Assembly: GCF_022836845.1 (NCBI RefSeq)
Contig: NZ_JAJNNZ010000010.1
Span: 1 to 64,000, forward strand
Direction: 5' to 3'
Source of the DNA: Vibrio gelatinilyticus
GTDB taxonomy: Bacteria > Pseudomonadota > Gammaproteobacteria > Enterobacterales > Vibrionaceae
DNA length: 64,000 nt
Positions 29,153-38,449 of this stretch are shown piece by piece. The position numbers and the translations under genes were made by a program. Under the pieces are notes generated by a model. The model saw only the letters and a program-made list of their open reading frames with translations, did not search any database and was not told where the DNA came from. Numbering within the stretch: the first letter of the stretch is position 1; each line of letters opens with the position of its first letter.

Positions 29153-30112
29153 ATGAGCTTGAACTTTCTTGAATTTGAAAAGCCAATCGCTGAACTAGAA
29201 GCAAAGATTGAAGCATTACGTGACGTATCACGTCATGGCGGCGACACAGCGATTGATCTCGATAAAGAAATTGGACAATTGGAAACCAAAAGCTTAGAGC
29301 TTAAAAAGAAAATTTTCAGTGATTTAGGTGCTTGGCAAGTCGCGCAACTGGCTCGTCATCCACAGCGACCATACACCCTGGATTACGTTGAAAATGTCTT
29401 TACAGAGTTTGAAGAGCTTGCAGGTGATCGTGCGTTTGCTGACGACAAAGCGATTGTTGGTGGTATCGCGCGCTTAGAAGGTAAGCCTGTGATGATCATC
29501 GGTCATCAGAAAGGTCGTGAAACGAAGGAAAAGGTAATTCGTAACTTCGGTATGCCTAAGCCAGAAGGCTATCGCAAGGCATTACGCCTGATGGAAATGG
29601 CTGAGCGCTTCAATATGCCAATCATAACTTTTATTGACACAGCTGGCGCATACCCTGGTGTTGGTGCCGAAGAGCGCGGACAATCAGAAGCAATTGCTAA
29701 AAACTTGAAAGTGATGGCAGGTCTTAAAGTGCCCGTGATCTGTAACGTTGTTGGTGAAGGTGGTTCTGGCGGCGCATTGGCAATCGGTGTTGGTGACTAC
29801 GTTAATATGTTGCAATACTCAACGTATTCAGTGATTTCACCAGAAGGTTGTGCATCAATTTTGTGGCGTGACTCAGATAAAGCGCCACAGGCGGCAGAGG
29901 CTATGGGCTTGGTTGCCCCTCGTCTTAAAGAACTTGAGTTAATCGATGAAATCATCGATGAGCCATTAGGTGGAGCACACCGAGATCCAATTAAAATGGC
30001 TGAAAACATGAAAGAGACATTGCTTCGTCAACTAGCCGACCTTGAGCAACTTGAAAGCGAAAACTTACTTGAGCGCCGTTACCAGCGTCTAATGAGTTAC
30101 GGATACTGCTAA
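29153..30112 (+). CDS. accA: acetyl-CoA carboxylase carboxyltransferase subunit alpha
   Basis: With AccD it transfers the carboxyl group from biotin to acetyl-CoA, the committed step of fatty-acid synthesis. The crotonase-type core includes [47 protein letters not shown] and [12 protein letters not shown]. Its 319 residues are exact for the family. It is placed after dnaE and closed by a strong terminator. AccA supplies the pathway that FabZ and the lipid A genes upstream draw on. Confidence 0.98.
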   Translation: MSLNFLEFEKPIAELEAKIEALRDVSRHGGDTAIDLDKEIGQLETKSLELKKKIFSDLGAWQVAQLARHPQRPYTLDYVENVFTEFEELAGDRAFADDKAIVGGIARLEGKPVMIIGHQKGRETKEKVIRNFGMPKPEGYRKALRLMEMAERFNMPIITFIDTAGAYPGVGAEERGQSEAIAKNLKVMAGLKVPVICNVVGEGGSGGALAIGVGDYVNMLQYSTYSVISPEGCASILWRDSDKAPQAAEAMGLVAPRLKELELIDEIIDEPLGGAHRDPIKMAENMKETLLRQLADLEQLESENLLERRYQRLMSYGYC

Positions 30113-30140
30113 TACTTAGTCGCGCATTTCGATATATAAT

Positions 30141-30171
30141 AAAGCGGGCCTCAAGCCCGCTTTATTTTTTT
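30141..30171 (+). terminator. Terminator after accA
   Basis: AAAGCGGGC-CTCAA-GCCCGCTTT stem followed by a T-rich tract. It ends the long plus-strand block; the tilS ribosome-binding site AGAAGG follows immediately. Confidence 0.9.
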
Positions 30172-30191
30172 CAGAGAAGGACACAAATGTC

Positions 30192-31517
30192 ATGAGTTTG
30201 TACTCACACTTTGCTCGACAAATTGACACTCAGTTGGCAAGTGGTGGGCGTCTGGTACTTGCATTTAGTGGTGGTGTTGATTCTCGAGTTCTGTTGGACT
30301 TGTTGTCCCGTTACCAACGCGCCCACCCTGAAGCCACCTGTTTGGCGGTTCATATTCACCATGGTTTGAGTGACAACGCTGATAAATGGGCAAGACAGTG
30401 CGTCAAATGGGGCCATCAAACGGGTATTGATGTGACTGTTGAGCATATTCAACTTGATCTCAGCAGTGGCGAAAGCATTGAGAAAGCTGCGCGAGATGCT
30501 CGCTATGGGGCACTTAAGCAACATGTGATGGCAAACGACGCTCTATTAACAGGCCAACACCTTGATGATCAGCTCGAAACCTTCTTATTGGCTCTGAAAC
30601 GCGGCAGCGGGCCAAAGGGCTTATCTTCTATGGCAGAAAGCATGACTTTTGGGGATGGTACGTTATGTCGCCCTTTGTTAACGGTTGAGCGTAGTGAAAT
30701 CGAAGACTATGCCAAGCAGCGTGGACTTGAGTGGCTGGAAGATGAAACGAATCGGGACGTGCGTTTTGATCGTAACTTTTTAAGGCATGATATTACACCA
30801 CGACTGAAGGCCCGCTGGCCAAGTATTCATACCGCAGTGAGCAGAAGTGCACGTTTATGTGCTTCACAAGAGCGTCTACTAGTGGAGTTGTTAGAGCCAA
30901 AACTGGCACAATTGCTTGATGACCAAGGTGGACTGAACATTAAGCCTCTTGTCACTGAATCTAAAGAACAGCGCAGCTTTTTGTTACGTCTGTGGTTGCA
31001 AAAGCAAGGCGCGACCTTACCATCGGAGTTACAACTTGATGTTTTGTGGCGACAAGTCGCTCTCGCCCAGCAAGATGCAAACCCAAGGCTTTCTTTACCT
31101 GATGGTCAAATCAGGCGCTTTAAAGGTCGCTTATTCTACATTGCCAAATCTAATGATGTGAGTGATTGGGTCAATACTTGGTCTACATCTGAGCGACAAC
31201 TTTTGCCAGAGGGACTGGGCACTCTAACTATCCAAAACATCGAAGTACTAGATTCAAACTCTAGAATGACCTTATCTCGTCAAAGTCTCCCACCAAGTGT
31301 TGAGGTGGTTTTTGATCCACAGGGTTTAAATGCACACCCTTATGGTCGAATCGGCTCTCGAAAGCTGAAGAAATTGTTTCAAGAATATGGTGTACCGAGT
31401 TGGTTAAGACAGCGTACACCAATTTTATTGGCACAAAGGAAAGTGATTGCGGTGGCCGGTCTGTTCGTTGATCGTGATTTTTATGGTCAAGATTGTGAAC
31501 TTATCTGGGACAAATGA
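30192..31517 (+). CDS. tilS: tRNA(Ile)-lysidine synthase
   Basis: Modifies C34 of the CAU-anticodon tRNA-Ile to lysidine with ATP, changing it from Met to Ile specificity. The PP-loop SGGVDS is at residues 26-31. The catalytic N-terminal domain is followed by the TilS linker and the C-terminal tRNA-binding domain (RIGSRKLKKLFQEYGVPSWLR). Its 441 residues are normal. Just before the chosen ATG there is a two-codon mini-ORF (ATG TCA TGA, 30187-30195) that overlaps the start. Confidence 0.95.
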   Translation: MSLYSHFARQIDTQLASGGRLVLAFSGGVDSRVLLDLLSRYQRAHPEATCLAVHIHHGLSDNADKWARQCVKWGHQTGIDVTVEHIQLDLSSGESIEKAARDARYGALKQHVMANDALLTGQHLDDQLETFLLALKRGSGPKGLSSMAESMTFGDGTLCRPLLTVERSEIEDYAKQRGLEWLEDETNRDVRFDRNFLRHDITPRLKARWPSIHTAVSRSARLCASQERLLVELLEPKLAQLLDDQGGLNIKPLVTESKEQRSFLLRLWLQKQGATLPSELQLDVLWRQVALAQQDANPRLSLPDGQIRRFKGRLFYIAKSNDVSDWVNTWSTSERQLLPEGLGTLTIQNIEVLDSNSRMTLSRQSLPPSVEVVFDPQGLNAHPYGRIGSRKLKKLFQEYGVPSWLRQRTPILLAQRKVIAVAGLFVDRDFYGQDCELIWDK

Positions 31518-31613
31518 TCACCTTTCGTGTCACAATCGTAATAAGGTTAGGGGTAAGCTGCTTGTTAACTGATTGACTCGCGGCGATATATGGAAATTTA
31601 AGAAGGTAATGCA

Positions 31614-31925
31614 ATGAAAAATGTCGTAATCGGTGCAGTGTTGGCTTTGGGTTTAATTGGTGGGAATGCAGTTGCTGGCGATGTTGCCGCTGGCAAGGCA
31701 AAAGCAGCGATTTGCGCGGCTTGTCATGGCGCAGATGGAAACGCCGTGATCCCGGGGTACCCACATTTGAAAGGGCAAAACGAGCAGTACCTTATTTCTT
31801 CACTCAAAGCATACAAGAACAAACAACGAAGCGGTGGCTTGGCAGCTGTGATGCAAGCGCAAGCTTCGATGCTAAGTGATGAAGACATTGCCAACGTCGC
31901 GGCTTACTATGCTAGCTTGAAATAG
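31614..31925 (+). CDS. periplasmic class I c-type cytochrome
   Basis: Small electron-transfer protein of 103 residues, with a signal peptide ending near NAVAG (residue ~22) and one haem-binding motif CAACH at residues 34-38. The C-terminal part has two methionines ([15 protein letters not shown]) that could provide the sixth ligand, and the family ending [14 protein letters not shown]. It resembles c4/c5/c553-type monohaem domains. It is a single gene between tilS and glnB with its own terminator, and no obvious redox partner is adjacent. The exact subclass is uncertain. Confidence 0.88.
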   Translation: MKNVVIGAVLALGLIGGNAVAGDVAAGKAKAAICAACHGADGNAVIPGYPHLKGQNEQYLISSLKAYKNKQRSGGLAAVMQAQASMLSDEDIANVAAYYASLK

Positions 31926-31948
31926 TGCGGTAGACGTTATCTAGGATC

Positions 31949-31975
31949 GCCTGAGCAATGTCTCAGGCTTTTTTA
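31949..31975 (+). terminator. Terminator after the cytochrome c gene
   Basis: GCCTGAG-CAATGT-CTCAGGC stem with six T following. Confidence 0.9.
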
Positions 31976-31981
31976 TTTCCG

Positions 31982-32010
31982 TTGATTGTTTTTCGATGCT
32001 ACTGGATAAT
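31982..32010 (+). promoter_or_regulatory. sigma-70 promoter of glnB
   Basis: TTGATT (31982-31987) and GATAAT (32005-32010) are separated by exactly 17 bases, directly after the previous terminator. The predicted start is near 32017, giving a leader of about 24 bases. No sigma-54 or NtrC-type element is visible in this short gap, which fits a constitutive PII gene (GlnB-like) rather than a nitrogen-inducible glnK. Confidence 0.65.
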
Positions 32011-32031
32011 ACGCGGATAACCGAAATGTAA

Positions 32032-32379
<348 letters not shown>

Positions 32380-32386
32380 AACTAGA

Positions 32387-32413
32387 AAACAGGGGCATCT
32401 AGTGCCCCTGTTT
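32387..32413 (+). terminator. Terminator after glnB
   Basis: AAACAGGGGCA-TCTAG-TGCCCCTGTTT, an 11-pair stem with a short T end. It makes glnB monocistronic. Confidence 0.85.
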
Positions 32414-32432
32414 ATCGCTAAGGCCGTAAAGA

Positions 32433-33278
32433 ATGAAAATTAAATCCCTCATCATTCTTCTCTTTGTCAGCGTTATCCTTGCTGTCTCAAGCTTTCACCT
32501 TATCTTTAATGTGCCGACATCACCAACGGTAACATCTATTGAGGCCGAGCAATCTTCCTCTCAACTGCACTGTTACCATAATGACACGCCGATAGCGATT
32601 GACCAAGATGGCCAACTAAATGTGCTCGTCTGGAATGTTTATAAGCAGAACCGTGAGAGTTTGTACTCAGAGCTAACACGTTATGCTCAAAATCAGCAGT
32701 TATTGCTATTGCAAGAAGCCAGTCTAGATAGTGAATTCTTATCGTGGATCAAAGAGCAAAAATGGTTGGCGAATCAAGTCAACGCATTTAAAGCCTTCGA
32801 CGTATCAGCAGGTGTACTCAACCTTGGTCGTCATGCCCCAGTGTTGGCGTGTGCAGAACTTCAAATAGAGCCGTGGTTAAGGCTGCCTAAATCAGGGATC
32901 TACGCCAAGTATCTGTTGAGTAATGGTGAATTTTTGATAGTGGTCAACCTACATGCGATTAATTTTACTGTGGGAACGAAAGAGTATCAGCAACAACTCG
33001 ATGCTTTTGAACGAGCTTTAGTATCCCACTCTGGGCCAATACTGGTGGCGGGAGACTTTAACAGTTGGAGTGGCGCTCGCCAGAAGGCCTTACAAACGTC
33101 ATTGTCGGCATATGGGCTACAACGCGTTGAGTTTCACCCTGACCATCGTAAAAGATTCATAACAGGCTTGGCATTGGATCATGTTTTTTATCGAGGTATG
33201 ACGCTTATTGACGCTTCAACACCCATTAGTGAAGCGTCTGATCACAACCCTTTATTGGTGATTTTTCGTCTCGATTAG
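32433..33278 (+). CDS. endonuclease/exonuclease/phosphatase family protein (YafD-like)
   Basis: Member of the EEP (DNase I-like) fold. It has an N-terminal hydrophobic anchor (residues ~5-25), then LNVLVWNVYKQN, LLLLQEAS, the metal-site pattern GDFNSWSGAR near 207-216 and the terminal SEASDHNPLLV, which are the Asn/Glu/Asp-x-Asn/His core residues of the fold. The anchor suggests it faces the periplasm. E. coli yafD also lies near mltD and gloB, supporting the YafD relationship. The substrate (nucleic acid, lipid or phosphate ester) is not predictable from sequence. Confidence 0.8.
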   Translation: MKIKSLIILLFVSVILAVSSFHLIFNVPTSPTVTSIEAEQSSSQLHCYHNDTPIAIDQDGQLNVLVWNVYKQNRESLYSELTRYAQNQQLLLLQEASLDSEFLSWIKEQKWLANQVNAFKAFDVSAGVLNLGRHAPVLACAELQIEPWLRLPKSGIYAKYLLSNGEFLIVVNLHAINFTVGTKEYQQQLDAFERALVSHSGPILVAGDFNSWSGARQKALQTSLSAYGLQRVEFHPDHRKRFITGLALDHVFYRGMTLIDASTPISEASDHNPLLVIFRLD

Positions 33279-33301
33279 CAGAGCAAATCGGCTTTTTCTA
33301 A

Positions 33302-33991
33302 TCAAAAGCCGATGAGCACGCGAATAAACCAAACAAGATAGAAGATAAGCCAAGGAAGGCTTGAAATCTTAATGGCTTGACGGCGGCTGACGTTAGTCCA
33401 TGTCGAGGTAACAGCAAAACCTAAGACAATGTACCAAGGCAGTAGCAATGGCACAGCGGACAACAAGCCTGACCATTTATTGGTTAGAGGCAGCTTAGCT
33501 AAACCATTAAGACTGTTTAGGTCGGCGGCATAGGTCAAGACATAACCTTGATTTAGTGACAAGCTGACGTAGCTGGCGATGTCCCCCAAAATGGCCGGAA
33601 ATAAAATAGCGCAGCATGCTGCAACCCATTTCCAGTATCCGAGAATTGGCTGAATGGCTTTTGTGGCTAAATAGAACCAGAAAGCTAGGGCACAAATCGT
33701 CAGGCTTCGAGCCGTGACATCACTTAGGATCTCACTGGCCATTAGGGTATTAGCGTCAAGCAGCGCTAACTGTTCTGGGTTAATCGATTCAATTTGTGGT
33801 GTGAGCTCCGAGACTAGCCAGTCGAAGTTGACCATATCGAAATACGCACCCCAGAATAAAAAGGGCGCCAGCAATAGAAGCAGGTAACACCACCACCCCC
33901 ACTTGCCATGTTGGTAAAGGGCGATGAATGCACCACTCGGCGATCGAAATAGATCGACGAATAAGGCTAGAGGAGAACGAGAACCCGTCAT
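33302..33991 (-). CDS. Yip1-domain-like inner membrane protein
   Basis: A 229-residue protein with five predicted membrane segments (about residues 30-50, 92-112, 122-145, 168-190 and 205-225) and a soluble loop after the first. The pattern and the N-terminal LFRSPSGAFIAL motif resemble YIP1-family proteins. Its ATG overlaps the mltD stop codon by four bases (ATGA), so it is translationally coupled to a peptidoglycan lytic enzyme. No catalytic residues are apparent. Family membership is probable, function unknown. Confidence 0.68.
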   Translation of the reverse strand: MTGSRSPLALFVDLFRSPSGAFIALYQHGKWGWWCYLLLLLAPFLFWGAYFDMVNFDWLVSELTPQIESINPEQLALLDANTLMASEILSDVTARSLTICALAFWFYLATKAIQPILGYWKWVAACCAILFPAILGDIASYVSLSLNQGYVLTYAADLNSLNGLAKLPLTNKWSGLLSAVPLLLPWYIVLGFAVTSTWTNVSRRQAIKISSLPWLIFYLVWFIRVLIGF

Positions 33992-35565
33992 ACGCTCACC
34001 TTAGTCACATCGACATACAGTTTCAGCTTCTGACCTGGTTTAAGATACTTCTGATCCTCAAGATTGTTCCACTTAACGATGTCGCTGCTACGAACACGGA
34101 ATTTCTGAGCAATACCACTGATAGTGTCACCATTTCTTACGGAGTAGAACACGGTGCGAATAATGGCACCATCGCTGCTGTTCTTCCAAATTACGAGCTC
34201 TTGCCCTATACGTAATGTGTCTCTCGGGCCCATGCCATTCCAGCGAGCAAGCGACTTGTGAGATACCTTATTTGCCCTTGCGATAGTCCACAAACTATCG
34301 CCACTTTTGACCGTGTGAGTTTGCTTGTATTTTCCGCGGGAGGTTGACTGGATTTTGGCAAGGCGATTGGACGAAGATAACGCATAAGCAGCATCGTCTT
34401 GCGTTGACGTAGGTACCAGTAGATATTGACCAGCACGAATTGAGTTATTTCTAAGCCCGTTTGCGCTGCGGATAACTTTGCTCGTCGTTTGGTGATTCTG
34501 GGCGATAACGCTTAGAGAATCCCCAGGCTTTACCTGATAACGAACCAGCTTTACACCTTTGCCACGATTGGCCTCTACTTCTGACAGGAAAGCGTCGACT
34601 TTGCTGCTTGGAATTAATAGCTGGTACGGGCCTGTTGGTGATGTTGCCCATTGGTTATACGCTGGGTTGTAACTTTGTAGTTCTTTGACTGACATTCCAG
34701 CGTATTTAGCTGCAATGGCAAGATCGAGTTGTTCTTTTGGATCGACCAATTGTAAAACGGGTTGGTTGGGGATCGCTGGAATTTCAACGCCGTATTTCTC
34801 TTTGTTGGCTAAAACATCCGCCAATGCAAGGAGCTTAGGTACGTAACCGCTGGTTTCCTTTGGTAAATCCAACGAGAAAAAATCGGTAGGCTTACCCAGT
34901 TTCTTGTTTTTACGGATAGCGCTTGATACGCGACCACCACCACTGTTGTATGCGGCAATCGCATGATTCCAATCGCCATCAAAACGACGATTTAATTGTG
35001 TTAAGAAATCTAAGGCTGCGTCGGTAGAAGCGGCTACGTCTCGACGGCCGTCATACCAAAAGTTTTGTTCTAGACCAAAGGCTTTACCTGTCGCGGGAAC
35101 AAATTGCCATAAGCCTGCAGCACTGCCGTGTGAATAGGCGAAGGCATCAAATGAACTTTCGACGACGGGCAGTAGGGCAAGCTCAAGTGGTAGGCCTCGC
35201 TCTTCTATTTTTTCTGTGATCAGGTAAAGAAAAGGTTCAGCTCGTTGAGACACGGTGCGCAGGTGGCTTGGATGTTTGATATACCACTTACGGTAATACT
35301 CCACCTTGCTGTGATCCGGTGTCGTCATATGCAGTTGCATCGCAATACGCTGCCATACATCTTCTTGTTCTTGAGGCGTGACGACTTTTGGCTCCTCTAC
35401 TACAACCGGAACAGGCTGTGGTTCTTCGATCGTGACGGTTGTAGTTGGCTGTTGTGTTTCAGTCGGCGTGTTGGTTTGCTCAGAACTGGTACTTTCTGGC
35501 TCTGTCGATGTTAATTGACAGCCAGAGAGTAACAAGGCTAAAGCCCAACTGTATTTTTTATACAT
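33988..35565 (-). CDS. mltD: membrane-bound lytic murein transglycosylase D
   Basis: Outer-membrane lipoprotein that cleaves glycan strands of peptidoglycan to 1,6-anhydro ends. The lipobox LLSGC puts the lipidated cysteine at residue 16. A Thr/Pro/Val-rich linker (about 20-65) follows, then the SLT domain with catalytic Glu in LLPVVESSFDAFAYS and GLWQFVPATGK. Three LysM repeats end the protein (about 345-390, 420-465 and 475-522), each with the GDSL/GDTI signature. E. coli MltD has two LysM and 452 residues, so this 525-residue protein has an extra cell-wall-binding module. It is downstream of gloB and coupled to the Yip1-like gene. Confidence 0.95.
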   Translation of the reverse strand: MYKKYSWALALLLSGCQLTSTEPESTSSEQTNTPTETQQPTTTVTIEEPQPVPVVVEEPKVVTPQEQEDVWQRIAMQLHMTTPDHSKVEYYRKWYIKHPSHLRTVSQRAEPFLYLITEKIEERGLPLELALLPVVESSFDAFAYSHGSAAGLWQFVPATGKAFGLEQNFWYDGRRDVAASTDAALDFLTQLNRRFDGDWNHAIAAYNSGGGRVSSAIRKNKKLGKPTDFFSLDLPKETSGYVPKLLALADVLANKEKYGVEIPAIPNQPVLQLVDPKEQLDLAIAAKYAGMSVKELQSYNPAYNQWATSPTGPYQLLIPSSKVDAFLSEVEANRGKGVKLVRYQVKPGDSLSVIAQNHQTTSKVIRSANGLRNNSIRAGQYLLVPTSTQDDAAYALSSSNRLAKIQSTSRGKYKQTHTVKSGDSLWTIARANKVSHKSLARWNGMGPRDTLRIGQELVIWKNSSDGAIIRTVFYSVRNGDTISGIAQKFRVRSSDIVKWNNLEDQKYLKPGQKLKLYVDVTKVSV

Positions 35566-35642
35566 AGTAATTACTACAACTTTTTTTTAGAACGGCTGGG
35601 AATAATACTGCCCAATTTATGCTGGTATCAAGCAAGAATACG

Positions 35643-36401
35643 TCAAAATTCATTTTTCCACTCACGTAATGCGATAAATGTGGCTAAAGGCGAATCTGTT
35701 GTGGCTTTATTGGCGACAGAACCCATAACCTCGGGCTGGTGAGTACGTAAAAATGGATTGATGCGTTTCTCAACCCCAATAGATGAAGGGATGGTTGCGA
35801 TGCCTTGTGCGCGCTTTAGATTTGCGTCTTCCCGGTACTCGTGTAAGAAATTATTGTTGGGTTCGATAGCCATAGCAAACGCCAAATTTCCCAATGTATA
35901 TTCGTGTGTGCAGTAAACCTCTGTTTCCTCAGGGAGTAAGGTGAGCTTTTGTAACGAATTGTACATTTGCTCTTGGCTTCCCTCGAAAACGCGACCGCAG
36001 CCAGCAGAAAATAACACATCACCACAGAATAATTTGCCATCTCCAACATAACCAATATGATCCAATGTATGCCCAGGGAGATCCAAGACCAAAAACTCTT
36101 CACCAAATAACATGATGCGATGACCTTCGGATACAGGGTGGGTGATTTGAGGGATTTTTTCAGATGAGGGACCGATCACCATGGTGTCGGGAAAGTGTTC
36201 TATTAAAGTATTAATACCATCAGTATGGTCCCAGTGGTGATGCGTGATCAGTATCGATTGAAGCTGCAATTGATGTTGTTCAAGATAGGCCAGAACAGGC
36301 TGAGCATCTCCAGGATCGACCACTGCACATTGCTGCTGATTATTTTCGAGTAGCCAGATGTAATTATCGTCAAATGCAGGTATGCTTTTGATATGTAACA
36401 T
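35643..36401 (-). CDS. gloB: hydroxyacylglutathione hydrolase (glyoxalase II)
   Basis: Hydrolyses S-lactoylglutathione to lactate and glutathione, the second step of methylglyoxal detoxification. The metallo-beta-lactamase motif [10 protein letters not shown] is near residues 53-62. Further metal ligands are in [26 protein letters not shown] and [11 protein letters not shown], and the C-terminal glutathione-binding domain has RTHQPEV. Its 252 residues match E. coli GloB. It is divergent from the yafS gene with only 38 bases between start codons, the arrangement also seen in E. coli. Confidence 0.96.
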   Translation of the reverse strand: MLHIKSIPAFDDNYIWLLENNQQQCAVVDPGDAQPVLAYLEQHQLQLQSILITHHHWDHTDGINTLIEHFPDTMVIGPSSEKIPQITHPVSEGHRIMLFGEEFLVLDLPGHTLDHIGYVGDGKLFCGDVLFSAGCGRVFEGSQEQMYNSLQKLTLLPEETEVYCTHEYTLGNLAFAMAIEPNNNFLHEYREDANLKRAQGIATIPSSIGVEKRINPFLRTHQPEVMGSVANKATTDSPLATFIALREWKNEF

Positions 36402-36439
36402 TGTTGTTTCTCCAGTTCCTATTGGGATATAGAGCGAAT

Positions 36440-37192
36440 ATGAAACCAGCTCGCAGCGCTAAAGTTCTAGCCCGTCCTCACTCATGGAGTGAGCTTTCAA
36501 ATGGGCAGTGGGTCTCTGAGTCTATTCAAACTCGGTTTGATGAGTGGTGCCCCAAACTATTTGGCTACCACATGTTGAAACTCGGTGGCTTGAGTTGTGA
36601 ACTGACCAGCAGTAATTGCAACATTCAACATCAAGTTCATCTCGATAAAGAGAACCCTCTTCATAATGTTATCGCTGACCAGTATGAATTGCCATTTTTA
36701 GAGAAGAGTTTTGATGCGGTTGTCTTATCTCATCAACTTGAATTTAGTGCAGATCCACACCGATTGCTGCGTGAGGTTGATCGAGTCATGATGGATGACG
36801 GTTATATCATCATCACAGGTTTCAACCCGTTGAGTTTTACCGGCCTTGCGAGTTTCATGCCTTGGCGAAAGAACAATTTTCCTTGGAGTGGTCGCATGTT
36901 TACCCCTCATCGAATCAAAGACTGGCTGGGTGTGCTTAACTATCAGGTGATTCATTGTGACCGCTATGCATTATTTCCAATGAAACGCTATCGCACTATG
37001 TGGACATGGTTGGAGAGCAGTATCGGGGATTGGGCCTCACCAATGGGCAGTTTGTATTTTATCGTGGCGAGAAAGCGTACCTTTCCTCTCAAGCTTGTGA
37101 AACCTCACTGGCGATTAAAGAGAAAGCTATCACCAGTGAGTGTGAATTATCGTATAAGCTGCATAAAAAAGCGGGTCAAAAGCGATTATTGA
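36440..37192 (+). CDS. yafS: class I SAM-dependent methyltransferase (YafS-like)
   Basis: Putative methyltransferase of unknown substrate. The SAM-binding region is less canonical, but the later Rossmann motifs [35 protein letters not shown] and [17 protein letters not shown] strand ([14 protein letters not shown]) are typical of the YafS/Methyltransf_11 group. The frame extends 13 codons upstream into the gloB start; ATG at 36440 is preferred as it gives a normal N terminus. The last seven bases overlap the end of rnhA, which is convergent. Position between gloB and rnhA matches E. coli yafS. Confidence 0.82.
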   Translation: MKPARSAKVLARPHSWSELSNGQWVSESIQTRFDEWCPKLFGYHMLKLGGLSCELTSSNCNIQHQVHLDKENPLHNVIADQYELPFLEKSFDAVVLSHQLEFSADPHRLLREVDRVMMDDGYIIITGFNPLSFTGLASFMPWRKNNFPWSGRMFTPHRIKDWLGVLNYQVIHCDRYALFPMKRYRTMWTWLESSIGDWASPMGSLYFIVARKRTFPLKLVKPHWRLKRKLSPVSVNYRISCIKKRVKSDY

Positions 37193-37650
37193 GCTTGATA
37201 GCCAGTATCTTCTTCCGTCGGCGCAGAAGCGGCCTCGCGCGCTAACTCATCACAGATTTCATTTTCTCTGTGGCCAGCATGACCTTTTACCCAGCGCCAG
37301 TCTATAGTATGGCGTTGGCTTTCTTCATCAAGTGCTTTCCATAAGTCGGCGTTTTTAACTGGCTTTTTATCTGCGGTTTTCCAATTTCTTTTTTTCCAGT
37401 TATGGATCCACTGAGTGATACCTTGTCGTACGTATTGGCTATCAGTGGTTAGCACGATCTGGCAAGGTTCTTTGAGCGAGCGCAAAGCCACAACCGCAGC
37501 CATCATTTCCATGCGGTTGTTCGTCGTCAGGTGATAGCCCTTCGCGAGCGTCTTTTCAACCTGCTTATATCTGAGTACGACGCCGTACCCCCCGGGACCG
37601 GGATTACCAAGGCAAGAACCATCTGTGAAAATTTCGACCTGTTTCGTCAT
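37186..37650 (-). CDS. rnhA: ribonuclease HI
   Basis: Degrades the RNA strand of RNA/DNA hybrids (R-loops, primers, ColE1-type priming). All four catalytic acids are at the canonical positions: Asp10, Glu48, Asp70 and Asp134, with His124 also present. The basic handle ([18 protein letters not shown]) is intact. Its 154 residues match E. coli (155). It is divergent from dnaQ across 53 bases, as in enterics, and its 3' end overlaps yafS by seven bases. Confidence 0.97.
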   Translation of the reverse strand: MTKQVEIFTDGSCLGNPGPGGYGVVLRYKQVEKTLAKGYHLTTNNRMEMMAAVVALRSLKEPCQIVLTTDSQYVRQGITQWIHNWKKRNWKTADKKPVKNADLWKALDEESQRHTIDWRWVKGHAGHRENEICDELAREAASAPTEEDTGYQAQ

Positions 37651-37703
37651 GATTTGATACTATATGTCTTCAATTGTTATCTACATAGTCTGACATACAT
37701 AAT

Positions 37704-38441
37704 ATGAACAATACTAGTCACAATTCTCAACAGCGCCGAATCGTCGTACTCGATACGGAAACAACGGGTATGAACCAAGAGGGGGGGCCGCATTATTTAG
37801 GGCACCGAATCATTGAAATCGGTGCAGTAGAAATTGTGAATAGAAAGCTGACGGGACGACACTTTCACGTCTACCTGAAACCTGACAGGAAGATCCAACC
37901 TGATGCGATCGCAGTTCACGGTATTACCGATGAGTTTTTGGTTGATAAACCAGAGTACCAAGCCGTTCATCAAGAGTTTATTGAATTTATCAAAGGTGCA
38001 GAGTTGGTGGCTCACAATGCTCCCTTTGATGTCGGCTTTATGGACTACGAGTTCCAAAAGTTTGACCCTAGTTTCGGCAGCACCGAAGATATCTGTCAGG
38101 TTACCGATACCCTGGCAATGGCAAAAAAGATATTCCCAGGTAAACGCAATAACCTAGATATTCTGTGTGAACGTTACGGTATCGATAACTCACACCGAAC
38201 CCTTCACGGCGCATTGCTCGATGCCGAGATCCTGGCCGATGTTTACCTGTTGATGACAGGGGGGCAAACCTCTTTGCAATTTAATAGTGGTGCACAAGAT
38301 GGCGCCGGGGAAGCAATTCAACGCTTGGCACCAACACGAAAAACATTAAAGGTTTTACATGCTACGGCCGATGAAATAGAGGCACACCAATCGCGTTTAG
38401 ACATTGTTGAAAAAAGTGGCTCCTGTTTGTGGCGCCAATAG
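37704..38441 (+). CDS. dnaQ: DNA polymerase III epsilon subunit (3'-5' exonuclease)
   Basis: Proofreading subunit of the replicase; it binds DnaE (also in this window) and the theta subunit. DEDDh exonuclease motifs: VLDTETTG (Exo I), HNAPFDVGFMD (Exo II), and HGALLDAEILADVYL with its His-Asp (Exo III). A Q-linker leads to the alpha-binding C-terminal tail (about 190-245). Its 245 residues are normal. It shares a short divergent promoter region with rnhA. Confidence 0.97.
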   Translation: MNNTSHNSQQRRIVVLDTETTGMNQEGGPHYLGHRIIEIGAVEIVNRKLTGRHFHVYLKPDRKIQPDAIAVHGITDEFLVDKPEYQAVHQEFIEFIKGAELVAHNAPFDVGFMDYEFQKFDPSFGSTEDICQVTDTLAMAKKIFPGKRNNLDILCERYGIDNSHRTLHGALLDAEILADVYLLMTGGQTSLQFNSGAQDGAGEAIQRLAPTRKTLKVLHATADEIEAHQSRLDIVEKSGSCLWRQ

Positions 38442-38449
38442 GAGAGTAT

